Assembly: GCF_014642655.1 (NCBI RefSeq)
Contig: NZ_BMIR01000019.1
Coordinates: 1 to 64,000 of the forward strand
Direction of reading: 5' to 3'
DNA: 64,000 bases
Source: Pullulanibacillus camelliae
GTDB lineage: Bacteria; Bacillota; Bacilli; Bacillales; Sporolactobacillaceae
The position numbers and the translations under genes are program-made. The notes under the pieces are model-generated. The model had not been told where the DNA came from. It saw nothing but the letters and a program-made list of their open reading frames with translations, and searched no databases. Positions 61,934-64,000 of the stretch are shown piece by piece; position 1 is the stretch's first letter; every line of letters starts with the position of its first letter.

Positions 61934-62512
61934 CTATTGATTAGCATTAAGAATTAATTGAACAGTTTCCTTTGCTGAAGCTATGCCATTAGTAGATAGA
62001 TTCATCGAATAAGTGACGGTTATCCCTTCATGAAGCATTAAAAGCTTTTCTGCTATTTCATCAGCCTGATCGAATTCTAAATGCCTCAAAAATGTAGCGA
62101 ATAGCTGTTTAAGCCATCTTTTTTCTTCAAAAATAACCTTTCTTCCAGGATGAGATGCTTCAGGGAGCTCAGCTAAGGCATTTACAAAGGCACAGCCCCT
62201 TTGACTATTTGTCTCTAACCATTTCTCTAGTGCATCAAATATACTTAAAATCTTTTGCAAGGGCTTGTCATCTGGAATACGATCCAAATAATTGTCTAGA
62301 TGTTTTTTCCATTGACGATCGCGTTCTTCTAGGTAGGCGACGATTAATTGATCCTTAGAACCGAAACGATCATATAATGTTTTCTTGGTTACTCCAGCCT
62401 CGCTAGCAATGGTTTCGACTCCAATGGAATGAATACCTTTCCAATAAAACAATTGTGACGCTGCGTCTAGGATTTTCAGCGCAGCAGGAGTCCTCTTGGT
62501 GTTTTTATCCAT
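61934..62512 (-). CDS. TetR/AcrR family regulator
   Basis: 192 residues. The helix-turn-helix is GVETIASEAGVTKKTLYDRFGSK (about 31-53 in the usual TetR position), with a ligand-binding C-terminal domain. ATG 62512 follows AAAGGGTG. It is 15 bases after the EamA transporter gene in one operon, and two palindromes precede that operon, so auto-repression of both genes is likely. The inducer is unknown. Confidence 0.9.
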   Translation of the reverse strand: MDKNTKRTPAALKILDAASQLFYWKGIHSIGVETIASEAGVTKKTLYDRFGSKDQLIVAYLEERDRQWKKHLDNYLDRIPDDKPLQKILSIFDALEKWLETNSQRGCAFVNALAELPEASHPGRKVIFEEKRWLKQLFATFLRHLEFDQADEIAEKLLMLHEGITVTYSMNLSTNGIASAKETVQLILNANQ

Positions 62513-62527
62513 CTCTTTCACACCCTT

Positions 62528-63436
62528 TTATCTAACGTTCTTTATTTTCTCTGTAGCTTCTGCAGGTGTGCCCTTTCTGATGATCCACACACCTAATAAA
62601 CATATTATCATTCCACCAATAGTTAGAAAACCTATCCTATCTCCAAACATAAGAAAGGCCCAAAACATGGTGACCGGTGGGGTTAAATATAAGAGACTAC
62701 TCACCCTCGTGATACTGCCTAATTTTAAATTCAGCCAATAAAAACCGTATCCCCCTATAGTCGAAAGGCTAGCCAACCATACAATAGTCAACCAAAATCC
62801 TGTTGTAGCAGGAGGAACGGCATTGTTGGTCATGACTCCAATCATTGTAAAAAGAAGGGCGCTTACTGCTGTTTGTATAGGTAATGCATCGCCTAGGTCA
62901 CTCGAACGTTTTAGACCTTTTTCATATAATGTTGCCCCCACTAAACTGATCATTGCTATAAATGATAAAGCATAAGCCCATAGTGGCACTGGTGCTCCAG
63001 CTCCTAAACCTTCATAAACCACGAATAATACACCTATGATTCCTAACAATAGGCCAATCCATTGCTTAATAGATGTGGATTCTTTAAGAATAGGGCCAGC
63101 CAAAACTGCTGTCACAATGGGTTGAAGCGTTGTGATTAAATTGGACGTTCCCGCTGAAACGCCATGTTCAACTGATAAAAAGACACAATAGAGATACCCG
63201 CCTTGAGCAAATAGGCCAATTAACACTTGTGACAGGATGGCCTTCATAGATAATCTCCTTCTCTTATGCCAAATCCACCAGCCACCTAAAATGATTACGG
63301 CTACTATAAATCTCCACATTAAAATAGTCATGGAGTTGGCTTCAGCTGCACCAAGTCGTGCTCCGATGAAACCTGAACTCCACATTATAACAAATCCAAC
63401 TGCAGCTATAATGTTTAACGGTTTGGTTGAAAGCAT
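62528..63436 (-). CDS. EamA/DMT family transporter
   Basis: 302 residues, ten membrane helices in two EamA repeats. Repeat one has VGFVIMWSSGFIGARLG and YLYCVFLSVEHGVSAGTSNLI. Repeat two has LNLKLGSITRVSSLLYLTPPV, then FMFGDRIGFLTIGGMIICLLG. Exports or imports small metabolites; the substrate is unknown. ATG 63436 follows AAGGAGG. First gene of the operon with the TetR regulator. Confidence 0.92.
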   Translation of the reverse strand: MLSTKPLNIIAAVGFVIMWSSGFIGARLGAAEANSMTILMWRFIVAVIILGGWWIWHKRRRLSMKAILSQVLIGLFAQGGYLYCVFLSVEHGVSAGTSNLITTLQPIVTAVLAGPILKESTSIKQWIGLLLGIIGVLFVVYEGLGAGAPVPLWAYALSFIAMISLVGATLYEKGLKRSSDLGDALPIQTAVSALLFTMIGVMTNNAVPPATTGFWLTIVWLASLSTIGGYGFYWLNLKLGSITRVSSLLYLTPPVTMFWAFLMFGDRIGFLTIGGMIICLLGVWIIRKGTPAEATEKIKNVR

Positions 63437-63455
63437 CTTATTCCTCCTTAAAAAT

Positions 63456-63503
63456 AAACCGATCGGTATATTCAATGAATATATAAACATACCGGTCGGT
63501 ATA
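63456..63503 (-). promoter_or_regulatory. Two TetR-type operator palindromes upstream of the EamA gene
   Basis: ACCGATCGGT at 63458-63467 and ACCGGTCGGT at 63491-63500, both inside a wider ATACCGnnCGGTAT-like context, spaced 33 bases. They lie between the EamA ribosome site and the probable promoter. Confidence 0.75.
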
Positions 63504-63875
63504 ATGTCAAGGAGATCAGCCTGCTTTCAGGTGTTAAACAAGTAGAAGAGATAATAAAGAAGGGGGATTCAAGGAAATTTTTAAGAGAAGAATTCTCACA
63601 CTGGGCCTGCTTATTAATACCTGTGCAATAGTTGGAGATAGCAGGTTTCCTTTAATTTGCAATCAGCCGCTCCTTCAGCTTTGTACCTTAATTCATCAAG
63701 AGTGTCTAATAACCCGTTTTTTCAGTAAAATGATAAGCACCAAGAATAAATAGGATATTTTTATAGAAATGGGGGTGCAGGTGATTGTTGAACGAAAGCT
63801 GACAGCAATAGTTATAAGATAACTTGCCGGTTGGTGGATAAGATCAGGAAGCCTTCCTAGTAAGTGTGTTCGGGG
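63504..63875. other. Region upstream of the EamA-TetR operon
   Basis: About 370 bp. Short frames only, without good ribosome sites. No repeat A, B or C sequence recognised. Confidence 0.35.
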
Positions 63876-63998
63876 TTATGATGTTTGATTTTCTTTATCA
63901 TTGGCGCTGAAAAACCATCTGTGATAAACCCTGGATAAGTAGTATGTCAGCCAAATCGTGATGAAGCTCCAATACCATGACCACTTTTTGTATTGAAT
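63876..63998 (-). CDS. C-terminal end of a membrane protein (partial)
   Basis: A minus-strand frame open from the window edge for 40 codons to a TAA at 63876-63878. The fragment has an aromatic hydrophobic helix (WSWYWSFITIWLTYYLS), then a charged tail (ANDKENQTS). The start lies outside the window and the family cannot be told. It may be a chance frame. Confidence 0.45.
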   Translation of the reverse strand: MQYKKWSWYWSFITIWLTYYLSRVYHRWFFSANDKENQTS

Positions 63999-64000
63999 TA

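Overview
The window is chromosomal DNA from a low-to-mid GC, endospore-forming member of the Bacillales. Evidence: CotD-, YppG- and other spore-surface-type proteins, a Ku/LigD repair set, Spx with its adaptors MecA and SpxH, strong AGGAGG-type ribosome binding sites, many TTG/GTG starts, and gene order shared with the Bacillus subtilis yit/yja/yjb/yjc region. Species is not identifiable from what I can see; a deep Bacillaceae or Sporolactobacillaceae lineage is an inference.

Layout. 1-138: tail of a gene that starts outside the window. 141-1015: dispersed repeat A, then an unusual AACAAA array phased at about 21 nt. 1.0-5.8 kb: end-joining neighbourhood (LigD polymerase module, separate LigD-type ligase without a normal start codon, an SDR protein, Ku). 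6.0-11.7 kb: a sigma-like factor, yitT, Nfu-N, GNAT, yitU, yitV, yitW, with a DUF1659/DUF2922/YvrJ trio between yitV and yitW. 12.3-16.8 kb: class I ribonucleotide reductase operon with flavodoxin, controlled by an adenosylcobalamin riboswitch, a 24-residue leader ORF and a terminator. 16.9-18.7 kb: an Sm-like/Gly-Tyr-rich protein, an SDR and a YppG-like protein. 19.0-21.2 kb: fabH-fabF with a FapR operator. 21.6-29.3 kb: yjbA, DUF3899 gene, oppABCDF (no trpS between them). 29.6-39.4 kb: yjbC, a 43-residue basic protein, spx, yjbE, mecA, cls, coiA, pepF. 39.4-44 kb: spxH-yjbI, yjbJ-yjbK, relQ-ppnK-yjbO. 45.1-46.5 kb: decayed IS1182-type element. 46.5-50.6 kb: prpE, a SEDS protein, yjbQ. 51.1-56.2 kb: fabI and lineage-specific, probably spore-surface genes where B. 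subtilis has cotO-cotZYXWV. 56.2-61.4 kb: DUF421 protein, yjcF-yjcG-yjcH, pgpA-like, cotD-like, zinc-ribbon. 61.6 kb: tRNA-Val. 61.9-63.5 kb: TetR-EamA operon with two operator-like palindromes. The last 120 bases hold the end of a membrane-protein gene.

How the genes work together. Several blocks serve stress and dormancy: Ku/LigD repair of spore DNA; Spx with the ClpXP adaptor SpxH and the ClpCP adaptor MecA; RelQ alarmone synthesis. Fatty-acid elongation (FabH, FabF, FabI) and peptide uptake (Opp) are housekeeping. The reductase operon appears to be switched off when coenzyme B12 is plentiful, implying a B12-dependent reductase elsewhere in the genome.

Three dispersed noncoding repeat families (A about 315 bp ending in an intrinsic terminator, B about 180-490 bp with IS1182-like ends, C about 160 bp) lie mostly just 3' of transcription units and co-oriented with the preceding gene. 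These, the phased AACAAA array and the riboswitch/leader-ORF/terminator arrangement are the least explained parts of the window.
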